8,213 bases of DNA from CAZOGW01 sp964579415 (GTDB lineage Bacteria; Actinomycetota; Acidimicrobiia; Spongiisociales; UBA5794). A program made the translations under genes and the position numbers. This document shows, piece by piece, positions 1 to 6,344 of the stretch. The notes beneath the pieces were generated by a model, which had not been told where the DNA came from, searched no databases, and worked only from the letters and a program-made list of their open reading frames with translations. Location: contig CAZOGW010000129.1 of assembly GCA_964579415.1 (NCBI GenBank), positions 1 through 8,213 on the forward strand. The letters run 5' to 3'. Every line of letters starts with the position of its first letter. The stretch's first letter is position 1.

Positions 1-584
1 GCGATTCTCGGGCCCAGGTCGCGGGCCGGGTTGATGGCGTAGCCGGTGGGGCCACCCAGGGAGAGGCCGATACCCCACACCAGGAAGCCGACGAGCACCG
101 GGCCCAGACCGTCCGACACCGGGCCGGCGAAGATGGCGAGCACGCCGATGACCAGCATGGCGGTGCCGATGGCCTCGGTGATGAGGTTGGCGACCGTGTT
201 GCGCTTGGCCGGGCCGGTGGAGAACACCGCCAGCTTGAGGCCGGCGTCCTCGGTGTCTGCCCAGTGGTTCGAGTACGACAGCCACACCAGGACCGCACCG
301 ATGAAGGCGCCGACGAACTGTCCGCCGATGTACTGCGGTACATTGCTCCATTCGGTGTTGCCGATCGTGGCTTGGGCGATGGTCACCGCAGGGTTGATGT
401 GGGCCCCGGTCTGCCAGGCTACGAAGACGCCCGCCATGACGGCGAAGGCCCACCCGGTGGTGATGACGATCCAGCCGGAATTGTTGCCTTTGGTGTCCTT
501 GAGCAGGACGTTGGCTACAACGCCGTCACCCAAAAGGACGAGCACGGCTGTGCCCAGCATCTCCCATAGGAATATCTTGTCCAC
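1..584 (-). CDS. glpF: Glycerol uptake facilitator GlpF (MIP family), 3'-truncated by window edge
   Basis: This is a membrane channel of the aquaporin/MIP family that lets glycerol diffuse into the cell, where a kinase (not in the window) would trap it as G3P. 194 residues are visible; the C-terminal part lies off the left edge. Both pore half-helix motifs are present: NPA1 in GAHINPAVTIA (residues 60-70) and NPA2 in GYAINPARDLGPR (181-193). The Asp right after the second NPAR (Asp189) is typical of aquaglyceroporins as opposed to water-selective aquaporins. Hydrophobic segments fall at about 5-25, 37-57, 84-104, 132-153 and 160-178. The GTG start at 584 is chosen because AAGGAG sits 5 nt upstream (595-590) and the first residues (VDKIFLWEMLGTAVLVLLGD) match the usual start of helix 1. 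It lies 172 bp downstream of plsY on the same strand. The family call is firm; glycerol rather than another small polyol as main substrate is inferred. Confidence 0.93.
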   Translation of the reverse strand, partial: MDKIFLWEMLGTAVLVLLGDGVVANVLLKDTKGNNSGWIVITTGWAFAVMAGVFVAWQTGAHINPAVTIAQATIGNTEWSNVPQYIGGQFVGAFIGAVLVWLSYSNHWADTEDAGLKLAVFSTGPAKRNTVANLITEAIGTAMLVIGVLAIFAGPVSDGLGPVLVGFLVWGIGLSLGGPTGYAINPARDLGPRI

Positions 585-756
585 TAGCGCTCCTTCCCCG
601 GTTTTCCCGGTGGCAGGCTCGCAGGTCGGCCGACTCGGCCTGCGTCCGTCGTCGTCCCGTCAACGCGCGACCCAGGAAGATGAGGTGTTGTTCGCACGGC
701 AGGGCCATACACCTCGTCGGACTCTCTCCCTCTCACGTTCGTAGGTAACTTAGCGA
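585..756 (-). promoter_or_regulatory. plsY-glpF intergenic leader with inverted repeats
   Basis: This 172-bp stretch has no credible gene. Reading towards glpF it holds two dyads. The first is GAGGTGT/ACACCTC with a 20-nt interior (682-688 and 709-715). The second is CGCAGG/CCTGCG (620-625 and 639-644), which encloses the palindrome GTCGGCCGAC (625-634). A TTGACG hexamer at 663-658 could be a -35 element, but I see no good -10 at the right distance. Two GTTCG pentamers (690-694, 737-741) recall the half-site of GlpR-type operators but are not arranged as a dyad. The region could hold the glpF promoter with an operator, or a weak terminator after plsY. Neither function can be decided from sequence alone. 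Confidence 0.4.
590..595 (-). promoter_or_regulatory. Ribosome binding site of glpF
   Basis: On the minus strand the sequence reads AAGGAG, then CGCTA, then GTG. This near-consensus Shine-Dalgarno with a 5-nt spacer supports the GTG start of glpF at 584 over downstream ATG codons. Confidence 0.7.
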
Positions 757-1350
757 TCAAGGAGGGGGTTGGTCGAGTATTTTGCGTTCCCTTCCCGTCG
801 CCAGGCTCCGGATATTCTCTGCATGGCGCGCCACCACCACCAGGGTCAAAATGCCCGCCGGGGCGAGGACGGACCATGGCCGTCCCATGAGGGCCAGCGC
901 CGGGACCAGGATGGCGACAGCGGTGAGGGAGCCGATGGACGAGATGCGGGTGGTGGCCAGGAGGACCAGCCACACCGCCACCATGGCCAGGCCGAGCAGC
1001 GGTTCGATCCACAGCACCACCCCGAAGGCGGTGGCGACGCCCTTGCCTCCCTTGAAGCGGTGCCAGACGGGCCAGCAGTGCCCGACGACGGCGGCCAGAC
1101 CGGCCCACCACGCCACCGGGTCGCTGCCGCCCATCCAGGTGCCGAGGGCGGCGGCGAGGGCTCCCTTGGCCATGTCGCCCAGCATGACCGGGGCCGCGGC
1201 GCGGAAGCCGAGGTTGCGCATCACGTTGGCGGCGCCGGGGTTGCCGCTCCCCGTGGTGTGGATATCGACGCCGCGGGCACGGGCCACCGGCACGGCGAAG
1301 TCGAAACTGCCGATCAGGTAGGCGAGGACGATGGCGAACACGGCTCCCAC
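757..1350 (-). CDS. plsY: Acyl-phosphate:glycerol-3-phosphate acyltransferase PlsY
   Basis: This 197-residue integral membrane enzyme transfers an acyl group from acyl-phosphate to G3P, giving lysophosphatidate, the first step of phospholipid synthesis. All three conserved PlsY loops are visible: motif 1 GSGNPGAANVMR (residues 34-45), motif 2 HCWPVWHRFKGGKGVAT (91-107, containing the GGKG that binds G3P phosphate) and motif 3 RHAENIRSL (175-183). LGDMAKG at 57-63 carries the conserved Asp and Lys. Length matches the family (about 200 residues). Several hydrophobic segments (about 3-24, 51-70, 78-95, 105-132, 141-176) fit the multi-pass fold. The GTG at 1350 is preceded by GGGAG 7 nt upstream; a second GTG three codons in is possible. 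It is divergent from pgsA, and glpF follows on the same strand after 172 bp. One oddity is GSFDFA at 14-19, where many homologues have GSIPFG-type sequence. Confidence 0.95.
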   Translation of the reverse strand: MGAVFAIVLAYLIGSFDFAVPVARARGVDIHTTGSGNPGAANVMRNLGFRAAAPVMLGDMAKGALAAALGTWMGGSDPVAWWAGLAAVVGHCWPVWHRFKGGKGVATAFGVVLWIEPLLGLAMVAVWLVLLATTRISSIGSLTAVAILVPALALMGRPWSVLAPAGILTLVVVARHAENIRSLATGRERKILDQPPP

Positions 1351-2023
1351 GGTCCGGCTCCCAGACTCCTCGGGTGGGTACGGCGGTGAACGTTATCATG
1401 GGAGGCGGTTCCCACGAGAGGCGGTCCCCATCTCAGTTCCCGACGCTCTCGCCCTGGCGCGGCTCCTCGCCGTCCCGGTCGTGGTGGGGTTCACCATCGC
1501 CGGCGGCGGGACCGAGGCGAACATGCGCATCGCCGCCGTGATCTTCGGGTTGGCCGCGCTCACAGACTTCGTCGACGGCTACCTGGCACGCCGCTGGCAC
1601 ATCGAGACGGTGCTGGGCGCATTCCTCGACACCACGGCCGACAAGGTGCTGGTCATCGGGTCGCTGGTGGGTCTGGTCGCCGTCGACCGGGTCTGGGTGT
1701 GGGCGGCGCTGGTGATCATCTTCCGGGAGATCGCGGTGATGGGTCTGCGCGGCATCGTCGCCGTCACCGGGGCGGTGGTGAAGCCGTCGCAGTGGGGCAA
1801 GATCAAGGCGGCGGCACAGTTCGTGGCCATCTTCCTGGCGCTGCTGCGCCTCCCCGAGCCGTGGGGGCCCTTCTACCTCGACGAGTGGGTGATGCTGCTG
1901 GCGGTGATCGCCACCATCGGCTCGTTCTGGGGGTACATGACGGCCTTCTGGAGCGTGGTGCGGGGCGAGGTGTCCGGGTCGAAGGCTGCGTCCACTCCCG
2001 GGCAGGCCGGGCCGGCGGCGTGA
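1331..2023 (+). CDS. pgsA: CDP-diacylglycerol--glycerol-3-phosphate 3-phosphatidyltransferase PgsA
   Basis: This membrane CDP-alcohol phosphotransferase joins CDP-diacylglycerol and G3P into phosphatidylglycerophosphate, the precursor of phosphatidylglycerol and cardiolipin. The full catalytic signature is present: D79-x2-D82-G83-x2-A86-R87-x8-G96-x3-D100-x3-D104 (numbered from the ATG at 1331). FREIAVMGLRG (131-141) and WGKIKAAAQ (155-163) are typical of PgsA and argue against phosphatidylinositol-phosphate or cardiolipin synthases of the same superfamily. The start is a problem. The only ATG/GTG/TTG codon in this frame upstream of the conserved region is ATG 1331, which lies inside the divergent plsY coding sequence and adds about 33 residues unlike any PgsA N-terminus. 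Homology and a Shine-Dalgarno-like GAGAGG point instead to an ATC at 1430, giving 197 residues that begin just before SVPDALALARLL. The end overlaps the next gene by GTGA. Function is secure, start is not. Confidence 0.93.
   Translation: MANTAPTVRLPDSSGGYGGERYHGRRFPREAVPISVPDALALARLLAVPVVVGFTIAGGGTEANMRIAAVIFGLAALTDFVDGYLARRWHIETVLGAFLDTTADKVLVIGSLVGLVAVDRVWVWAALVIIFREIAVMGLRGIVAVTGAVVKPSQWGKIKAAAQFVAIFLALLRLPEPWGPFYLDEWVMLLAVIATIGSFWGYMTAFWSVVRGEVSGSKAASTPGQAGPAA
1351..1429. promoter_or_regulatory. Divergent plsY/pgsA promoter region
   Basis: The two phospholipid genes diverge here. On the plus strand TATCAT (1394-1399) matches five of six bases of the -10 consensus; a transcript from it would start around 1405-1407 and would exclude the ATG at 1331. 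GAGAGG (1416-1421) then lies 8 nt before an ATC triplet at 1430. On the minus strand TAACGT, just left of the same spot, could be a -10 for plsY, so the two promoters may overlap. No convincing -35 is seen on either strand. Confidence 0.4.
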
Positions 2024-2994
2024 CCGTCCTCGTCACCGGGGGGACCGGGGTGGTCGGAGGCGCCGTGGTGCGCCACCTGGTGGCGGCGGGGCGTTCCGTC
2101 AGGGGCCTGTCCCGCAGCGATGAGGGCGACACCGCAGTCGCCGGGCTGGGGGCCGAGCCGGTGCGCGGCGATGTCCTCGACGACGCCTCGCTGGCGGCGG
2201 CGCTCGAAGGCGTCGATGTGGTGTACCACCTTGCCGGCGTGAACAGCTTCTGCGTGGCCGACCCTGGGCCGATGCTGCGGGCCAACATCGACGGTTCCCG
2301 CAAGGTGGTCGAGGCGGCCCGTGGCGCCGGGGTGCGCCGTCTGGTGTACACGTCGTCGGCTGCGGCGCTGGGTGAGCCCGAGGGGACGGTGGGCCGCGAG
2401 GACTCGCCGCACCGGGGCAGCTACCTGTCCAACTACGAGAAGTCCAAGCACCTGGCGGAGAAGGCGGTGTTCGCCGCCGCCGGGGACCTCGAGGTGGTGG
2501 CGGTCAACCCGTCATCGGTGCAGGGTCCGGGCCGGGCCACCGGGACCGGGAAGATCATCCTCGACATCATCAACGGCAAGCTTCCCGCCGTGGTCCACAC
2601 CAGGCTCTCCATCGTCGACATCGAGGACTGCGCCCGGGGACACCTCCTCGCCGAGAACCGCGGCGTCGCCGGGGAGCGATATGTACTCAACGGGTTCACC
2701 GTGACGATGGAGGAGGCCGTGGGCTTGCTGGAGGGCGCGCTGGGACGCGAGCTGTCGGTCCGCTACGCACCGGGCTGGGTGGCGTCTGCCGGAGCCGCCG
2801 CCATGGAGGCGGCGGGCCGGGTGCAGAAGAAGAAGCCCAAGGTGTGCCGTGAGATGGTGCGCACCATGTTGCACGGGCACCGGTACGACGGGTCGAGGGC
2901 CACCCGCGAGTTGGGGCTCGACTACACGCCGGCGACCGACACGGTGCAGCGATTGGTCGACTGGTTCCGCAGCGAGCGGCTGATCGGCGCGTGA
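2020..2994 (+). CDS. Extended SDR, NAD(P)-dependent epimerase/reductase, HpnA-like
   Basis: This 324-residue Rossmann-fold enzyme of the extended short-chain dehydrogenase/reductase class (epimerase / dihydroflavonol-reductase type) acts on a nucleotide-sugar, steroid or similar substrate; the exact one cannot be read from sequence. The nucleotide-binding TGGTGVVG is at residues 6-13, GDVLDD at 50-55, the structural YHLAGVN at 69-75, the catalytic Ser region YTSSAAALG at 110-118, and the catalytic pair Y139/K143 in YEKSK. The segment NPSSVQGPG (163-171), then TGKIILDIINGKLPAVV (176-192) and GERYVLNG (218-225), closely resembles my recollection of HpnA, the hopanoid-associated sugar epimerase family. 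The GTG start at 2020 overlaps the pgsA stop as GTGA and places the Rossmann strand right at the N-terminus. Longer upstream versions would only read pgsA out of frame. Translational coupling to pgsA and to the lipoprotein suggests an envelope-related role (inference). Confidence 0.85.
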   Translation: MTVLVTGGTGVVGGAVVRHLVAAGRSVRGLSRSDEGDTAVAGLGAEPVRGDVLDDASLAAALEGVDVVYHLAGVNSFCVADPGPMLRANIDGSRKVVEAARGAGVRRLVYTSSAAALGEPEGTVGREDSPHRGSYLSNYEKSKHLAEKAVFAAAGDLEVVAVNPSSVQGPGRATGTGKIILDIINGKLPAVVHTRLSIVDIEDCARGHLLAENRGVAGERYVLNGFTVTMEEAVGLLEGALGRELSVRYAPGWVASAGAAAMEAAGRVQKKKPKVCREMVRTMLHGHRYDGSRATRELGLDYTPATDTVQRLVDWFRSERLIGA

Positions 2995-3860
2995 GAGCCG
3001 GGGGAGCGGCGGCTCTTGTCGCCGCCATCTTCCTGGCCGGTTGCAGCGGGAACTCCGCCGCCGAAGACCTCGTCGATTGCCCGCCGATGTCGTCGCAGGA
3101 TGGGATCAGCTCGGGTCTCGACCTACCGGTCCCGTCATGGCTGCCGGGGGACGCTCCCTTGCCCGAGGGGCTCTCCATCCGCCACATCGACGCCGCCGGT
3201 GAGGTGGACACCCTGACCGGGGTGGTCGCCGGGGGCGACGCCGACCAGATCGCCGCCGGCCTCCACGACGGGCTGGCCGGTGCAGGATGGGAGATCCTGT
3301 CGTATCCCGGCTTCGTTCCCCATTCCGCCGACGCCGTGGTGGCGCTCCATGCCGAGCTGGGATGGCTGGTGAAGGTGTCGGTGGCGCCCGGCCAGTTCGC
3401 CGAGATGCCGGTGGCGGGCGGAGACTGCGTCTACGAGGAGGCGGTGCAGGTACAGATGCTCTTCACTGCCGCCGATCCCGCCGAGGAGCGGGAGCGCTAC
3501 GCCGGCTCGTCGGTGAGTGAGGGATCGGCGGTGGCCGAGGTGGCGGGGCACCGCTTCGAGTCCGACGGCGAGTGTGTCGTCCACGACGGGACCTGGCGCT
3601 TCACCCCCGAAGCCGACGTCACCTGGGTCGACCTCAGCATCACCCCCGAAGGCGAGGGCCAGGCCGAAGTGGTGGCCGGCAACGCCATGGTCCACGACGG
3701 CGTCGACGACCTCATGTACGTGCTGACGAGCGATGTCCCACCCGGCGCCGACCCGGAGATCACCATCACCGACTCCGGCTTCTCGGTCCAAGCCGAGCTC
3801 AACGACGTCATCGGAGAAGCGGGCTTCGTCCCCGGCACTATCGCGGTCACCTGCGCTTGA
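2991..3860 (+). CDS. Putative two-domain lipoprotein, function unknown
   Basis: I do not recognise this 289-residue protein. The N-terminus is a short lipoprotein signal peptide: Arg2, a hydrophobic stretch at 6-16, and the lipobox LAGC with the lipidated Cys at 18, so it should be anchored on the outer face of the membrane. The mature part has four further Cys (30, 146, 195, 288), enough for two disulfides. An N-terminal region (about 46-145; contains WLPGDAPLPEGLSI and a DADQIAAGLHDGLAGAGWEI helix) is followed by a second region (about 178-289) rich in alternating polar/hydrophobic strands and ending GTIAVTCA. The second region loosely recalls LpqH-type mycobacterial lipoproteins, which also end in a VTC with a disulfide; this is a weak resemblance. 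The mature protein is acidic. The GTG start overlaps the SDR stop as GTGA and is the one that gives the signal peptide. Confidence 0.8.
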   Translation: MRAGGAAALVAAIFLAGCSGNSAAEDLVDCPPMSSQDGISSGLDLPVPSWLPGDAPLPEGLSIRHIDAAGEVDTLTGVVAGGDADQIAAGLHDGLAGAGWEILSYPGFVPHSADAVVALHAELGWLVKVSVAPGQFAEMPVAGGDCVYEEAVQVQMLFTAADPAEERERYAGSSVSEGSAVAEVAGHRFESDGECVVHDGTWRFTPEADVTWVDLSITPEGEGQAEVVAGNAMVHDGVDDLMYVLTSDVPPGADPEITITDSGFSVQAELNDVIGEAGFVPGTIAVTCA

Positions 3861-3864
3861 TCAT

Positions 3865-3886
3865 CTCCCCCCGCTTGCGGGGGGAG
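3865..3886. terminator. GC-rich hairpin between convergent genes
   Basis: A perfect 10-bp inverted repeat, CTCCCCCCGC / GCGGGGGGAG with a TT centre, begins 5 bp after the lipoprotein stop. Its position between convergent transcription units suggests a bidirectional terminator. No T-tract follows on either strand, so it is not a textbook intrinsic terminator. Confidence 0.6.
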
Positions 3887-3888
3887 TA

Positions 3889-3918
3889 CCCCTGCCGGAG
3901 GCTTTGCGGAGGCAGGGG
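3889..3918. terminator. Second hairpin, adjacent to the first
   Basis: CCCCTGCC (3889-3896) pairs with GGCAGGGG (3911-3918) around a 14-nt interior, three bases after the first hairpin. The double-hairpin layout may act as a two-way terminator or be part of a mobile intergenic repeat. The stem is clear; the function is inferred. Confidence 0.5.
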
Positions 3919-4035
3919 GGAGGGGGCGCGTGCAGTGGTACGAAGACTCGTGGCAAGTTCTCGCGTCGCGATGCAAGTTCCCCCTCTGTCGGCCCTCCCG
4001 GCTGCCACGCCCAAAGGGAGATTCTTCCTCCGACG
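3919..4035. other. Non-coding remainder of the convergent intergenic region
   Basis: No gene is visible in these 117 bp. The stretch contains GCAAGTTC twice (3953-3960 and 3973-3980) flanking the perfect palindrome TCGCG-T-CGCGA (3961-3971), and further short complementary runs (CTCCC at 3995-3999 with GGGAG at 4016-4020). Together with the two hairpins to its left it has the look of an interspersed intergenic repeat, but only one copy lies in this window. Confidence 0.35.
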
Positions 4036-5316
4036 CTATCTGGCCCCGCCGAGAGCTTCGGCCAGCGCACCTTCGGCATCGAGGCCGAGGCTGTAGGCGA
4101 TGATCTCGATGGGGTGGATGGCGGGGACGCCGGTGCCGTGGGTGATCTGCCAGCGGCAGGTTTCCGAGTCGCACAGTGCCACCGGGCCGCCCACCTCGGC
4201 AACGCGGGAGAAGAGGTGGGCACCGACGTCCATGGCGATCTGGTACTTCTCCTCCTTGTAGCCGTAGGTGCCTGCGACCCCGCAGCACACCGATCCCGAC
4301 TCGACCACCTCGAGCCCGGGAACCAGGTCGAGCATCTCGGAGGTGGGGATGCCGGTGCGGTGCGCCCGGTACTGGCAGGGCGGGTGGTACAGCAGCCGCA
4401 GCGGCACCGGTCGCAGCATCTCGGGAAAGCGGCCCTCCCCGGCGAGGCGGAGGAGGAACTCGTGGATGTCCCAGGTCGCCTGGGCCACGGTGCGGTCCTC
4501 CTCGGTGAACTGGTCGAGCAGTTCGGGCGCCTCCTCCTTCAGCGTGAGGGTGCACGACGTCGACGACCCGACGATGGGGACCCCGGCCCGCGCCAGCGAC
4601 ACCAGCGACTTGACGTTGCGGGCGTGGTAATCGCGGGCGGCGTCGAACTCGCCATTGGAGAGCAGCGGCAGGCCGCAGCAGCCCTGGTCGGGGATGACCA
4701 CCTCGAAGCCGAGCCGCTCCAGCACCAGCACCGTGATGCGGGTCACCCGGGGCTCGAAGTACTCGGCGGAGCAGCCGGTGAAGTAGGCGACCTTGCCCTG
4801 GGTGGCCGCCGCCGGGCGGGGTCGGTCCTTCACCCAGCGGGAGAAGCGCTCCCCGGCGAACACCGGAAGGGGGGCGTCGCGGTGGATGTGGAGCGCCCTC
4901 TCGGCGACCCAGCGGGTGGGGGAGAAGGTGAAGAGGAAGTTGGCGACCGGCCCCAGGGCGCCGCCGAGGCGGCCCATCAGCGCCGGGCGGGCCAGCATGT
5001 TGTTACGCCACCGGCGCACCCCGCCCAGCTTGCCGTCTTCGACGAGAGCGGCGCGGGCGCGGGCGTTGATCTCGGCGATCTTGACCCCGGTGGGGCAGGC
5101 CATGTTGCAGGCGCGGCACCCCGAGCAGTAGTCGACGGAGTGGTCGGGAGCGGGCTGACCGCCGTGCCGGAACCGGGCCGCCTGCGGGCCCTCGTATTTG
5201 GGGCCGGGGAAGGCGTCGGTGACCGCGGCGACCGGGCACACCGTGACGCAGATGTTGCACTTGATACACGAGTCGAGGGTGGTCTCGACGGGATGGTGGA
5301 CGGGGAGGCCGGTCAC
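4036..5316 (-). CDS. glpC: Anaerobic glycerol-3-phosphate dehydrogenase subunit C (iron-sulfur)
   Basis: GlpC is the iron-sulfur membrane-anchoring subunit that carries electrons from the GlpAB dehydrogenase to the quinone pool. The 426-residue product has two 4Fe-4S ferredoxin motifs near the N-terminus: C17-x2-C20-x2-C23-x3-C27-P and C64-x2-C67-x2-C70-x3-C74-P. Two CCG (HdrD-type) domains follow. The first has Cys182, C213C214G and Cys255; the second has Cys314, C344C345G, Cys382 and Cys387. Size and architecture match the GlpC family. No clear transmembrane helix is present, as expected for this peripheral anchor. The GTG at 5316 is chosen because its GTGA overlaps the glpB stop and it places the first ferredoxin motif at the usual distance; a start further upstream would read back through glpB. 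The gene ends with TAG facing the convergent lipoprotein gene. It is the last gene of glpABC. Confidence 0.93.
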   Translation of the reverse strand: MTGLPVHHPVETTLDSCIKCNICVTVCPVAAVTDAFPGPKYEGPQAARFRHGGQPAPDHSVDYCSGCRACNMACPTGVKIAEINARARAALVEDGKLGGVRRWRNNMLARPALMGRLGGALGPVANFLFTFSPTRWVAERALHIHRDAPLPVFAGERFSRWVKDRPRPAAATQGKVAYFTGCSAEYFEPRVTRITVLVLERLGFEVVIPDQGCCGLPLLSNGEFDAARDYHARNVKSLVSLARAGVPIVGSSTSCTLTLKEEAPELLDQFTEEDRTVAQATWDIHEFLLRLAGEGRFPEMLRPVPLRLLYHPPCQYRAHRTGIPTSEMLDLVPGLEVVESGSVCCGVAGTYGYKEEKYQIAMDVGAHLFSRVAEVGGPVALCDSETCRWQITHGTGVPAIHPIEIIAYSLGLDAEGALAEALGGAR

Positions 5317-6344
5317 GACGCCACCGCCTCGGAGTGGCGTTCGCCGGCGGCGAGGCGCCCCGCCTTCCATCCGGTGGCGAGGGCGACCCCCTCTACGGCG
5401 CCTTCCCGCACCGCGTCGGTGCCGGCGAGAAGCGCTCCGGCGGCGAACAGGTTGCTCACCGCCGGACCGCCCCGGGGCCGCAGGTCGGTGTCGACGGCGA
5501 TTCCGGAGCGGAACACCGGATGCCCGGCGGGATCGGTGAAGTCCCGGGACAGCCAGGCGGCGCGCTCGGTGGGTCCCTGCACCGGGAGCCCGAGGACGAC
5601 TTCGCGCAGGTTCCCCTCGTATTCGCCGACGATGCCGCCGCCGAGGATGCCGCCGGTGGCGAGCACGAAAGCGTCACCCCGGGTGCGGTGCGGGCGGTCG
5701 GCGGCGGCCTCCGACAGCACCGCGGCGATGCGGCCGTCGACGATCTCGGCNNNNNNNNNNNNNNNNNNNNNNNNNNNNNNNNNNNNNNNNNNNNNNNNNN
5801 NNNNNNNNNNNNNNNNNNNNNNNNNNNNNNNNNNNNNNNNNNNNNNNNNNGCGGGCACGCCGCGCTGTTCCAGGTTGTCGGCCACCAGCTTGGGCGCCAG
5901 GTCCATGAAGTTGTCGAAACCGACGATGACGGCGGGGTCGGTGCGGTCCGCGTCCCCGGCGGCCATGGTCTCGGGGACCAGGCAGGTGGGGCGGGCGCTG
6001 CCGACGCCGGTGACGATGCGCCGGTTGCGCTCCAGGGTGCCCACCAGTCGGTAGCCGGCGGCGGCGGTGACGTCGGTGACGGCGGCCAGGGCGTCGGCCA
6101 CCGCCTCGGCGCCCACGACCGAGTACGGGTGGCTGTCGGGGAGGGCAGTGAGGGCTTCGGCCGGGGAGTCGACCGCCTCGCCGGTGACGGGATGGCGGGC
6201 GAGGACGTCGATGCAGCCGGCGTGCCAGTGCAGTACCCCCCAGCCTTTGGCGATGACGCGGGGGCGGGCCCCGGCGCGGGCTGCCGCCAGGGCGGCCATG
6301 AGTCCGGCGGGACCGGCGCCGATGACGACCACCTGGTGGGTCAC
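5313..6344 (-). CDS. glpB: Anaerobic glycerol-3-phosphate dehydrogenase subunit B, interrupted by assembly gap
   Basis: GlpB is the second flavoprotein-like subunit of the GlpABC complex that oxidises G3P to dihydroxyacetone phosphate. The N-terminal part begins MTHQVVVIGAGPAGLMAALA, with the GxGxxG dinucleotide-binding fold at residues 9-14, followed by LHWHAGCIDVL (38-48), typical of GlpB. The C-terminal part after the gap has FVLATGGILGGG and NLFAAGALLAG, matching the FAD-fold end of the family. The frame is open on both sides of the N run (5751-5850). With the 100 Ns the product is 343 residues, of which 309 are real; E. coli GlpB is about 419. The missing portion is therefore probably nearer 100 residues than 33. 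The GTG start at 6344 overlaps the glpA stop as GTGA and has AGGAGG 4 nt upstream (6354-6349). It is not a pseudogene on this evidence, only incompletely assembled. Confidence 0.9.
   Translation of the reverse strand: MTHQVVVIGAGPAGLMAALAAARAGARPRVIAKGWGVLHWHAGCIDVLARHPVTGEAVDSPAEALTALPDSHPYSVVGAEAVADALAAVTDVTAAAGYRLVGTLERNRRIVTGVGSARPTCLVPETMAAGDADRTDPAVIVGFDNFMDLAPKLVADNLEQRGVPXXXXXXXXXXXXXXXXXXXXXXXXXXXXXXXXXXAEIVDGRIAAVLSEAAADRPHRTRGDAFVLATGGILGGGIVGEYEGNLREVVLGLPVQGPTERAAWLSRDFTDPAGHPVFRSGIAVDTDLRPRGGPAVSNLFAAGALLAGTDAVREGAVEGVALATGWKAGRLAAGERHSEAVAS
5751..5850. other. Assembly gap of 100 Ns inside glpB
   Basis: Exactly 100 N characters interrupt glpB. A round 100 usually denotes a scaffold gap of unknown or estimated size. 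Alignment by eye with the remembered E. coli GlpB suggests more sequence is missing than the Ns indicate. Confidence 0.98.

Noticed and set aside
690..741. GlpR operator upstream of glpF
   Set aside because: Two GTTCG pentamers are present, but both are in the same orientation and 47 bp apart, with no matching CGAAC partner at operator spacing.
584..1399. Minus-strand open frame overlapping plsY in another frame
   Set aside because: Its product is Arg/Gly/Pro-rich with no motif, while PlsY in the neighbouring frame has all three family motifs.
1699..2019. N-terminal extension of the SDR inside pgsA
   Set aside because: The extension is pgsA read out of frame. The Rossmann strand begins right after GTG 2020, so the long version is not credible.
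5313..6344. glpB as a pseudogene
   Set aside because: The frame is open on both sides of the N run and both ends match the family; the break is an assembly gap rather than a mutation.
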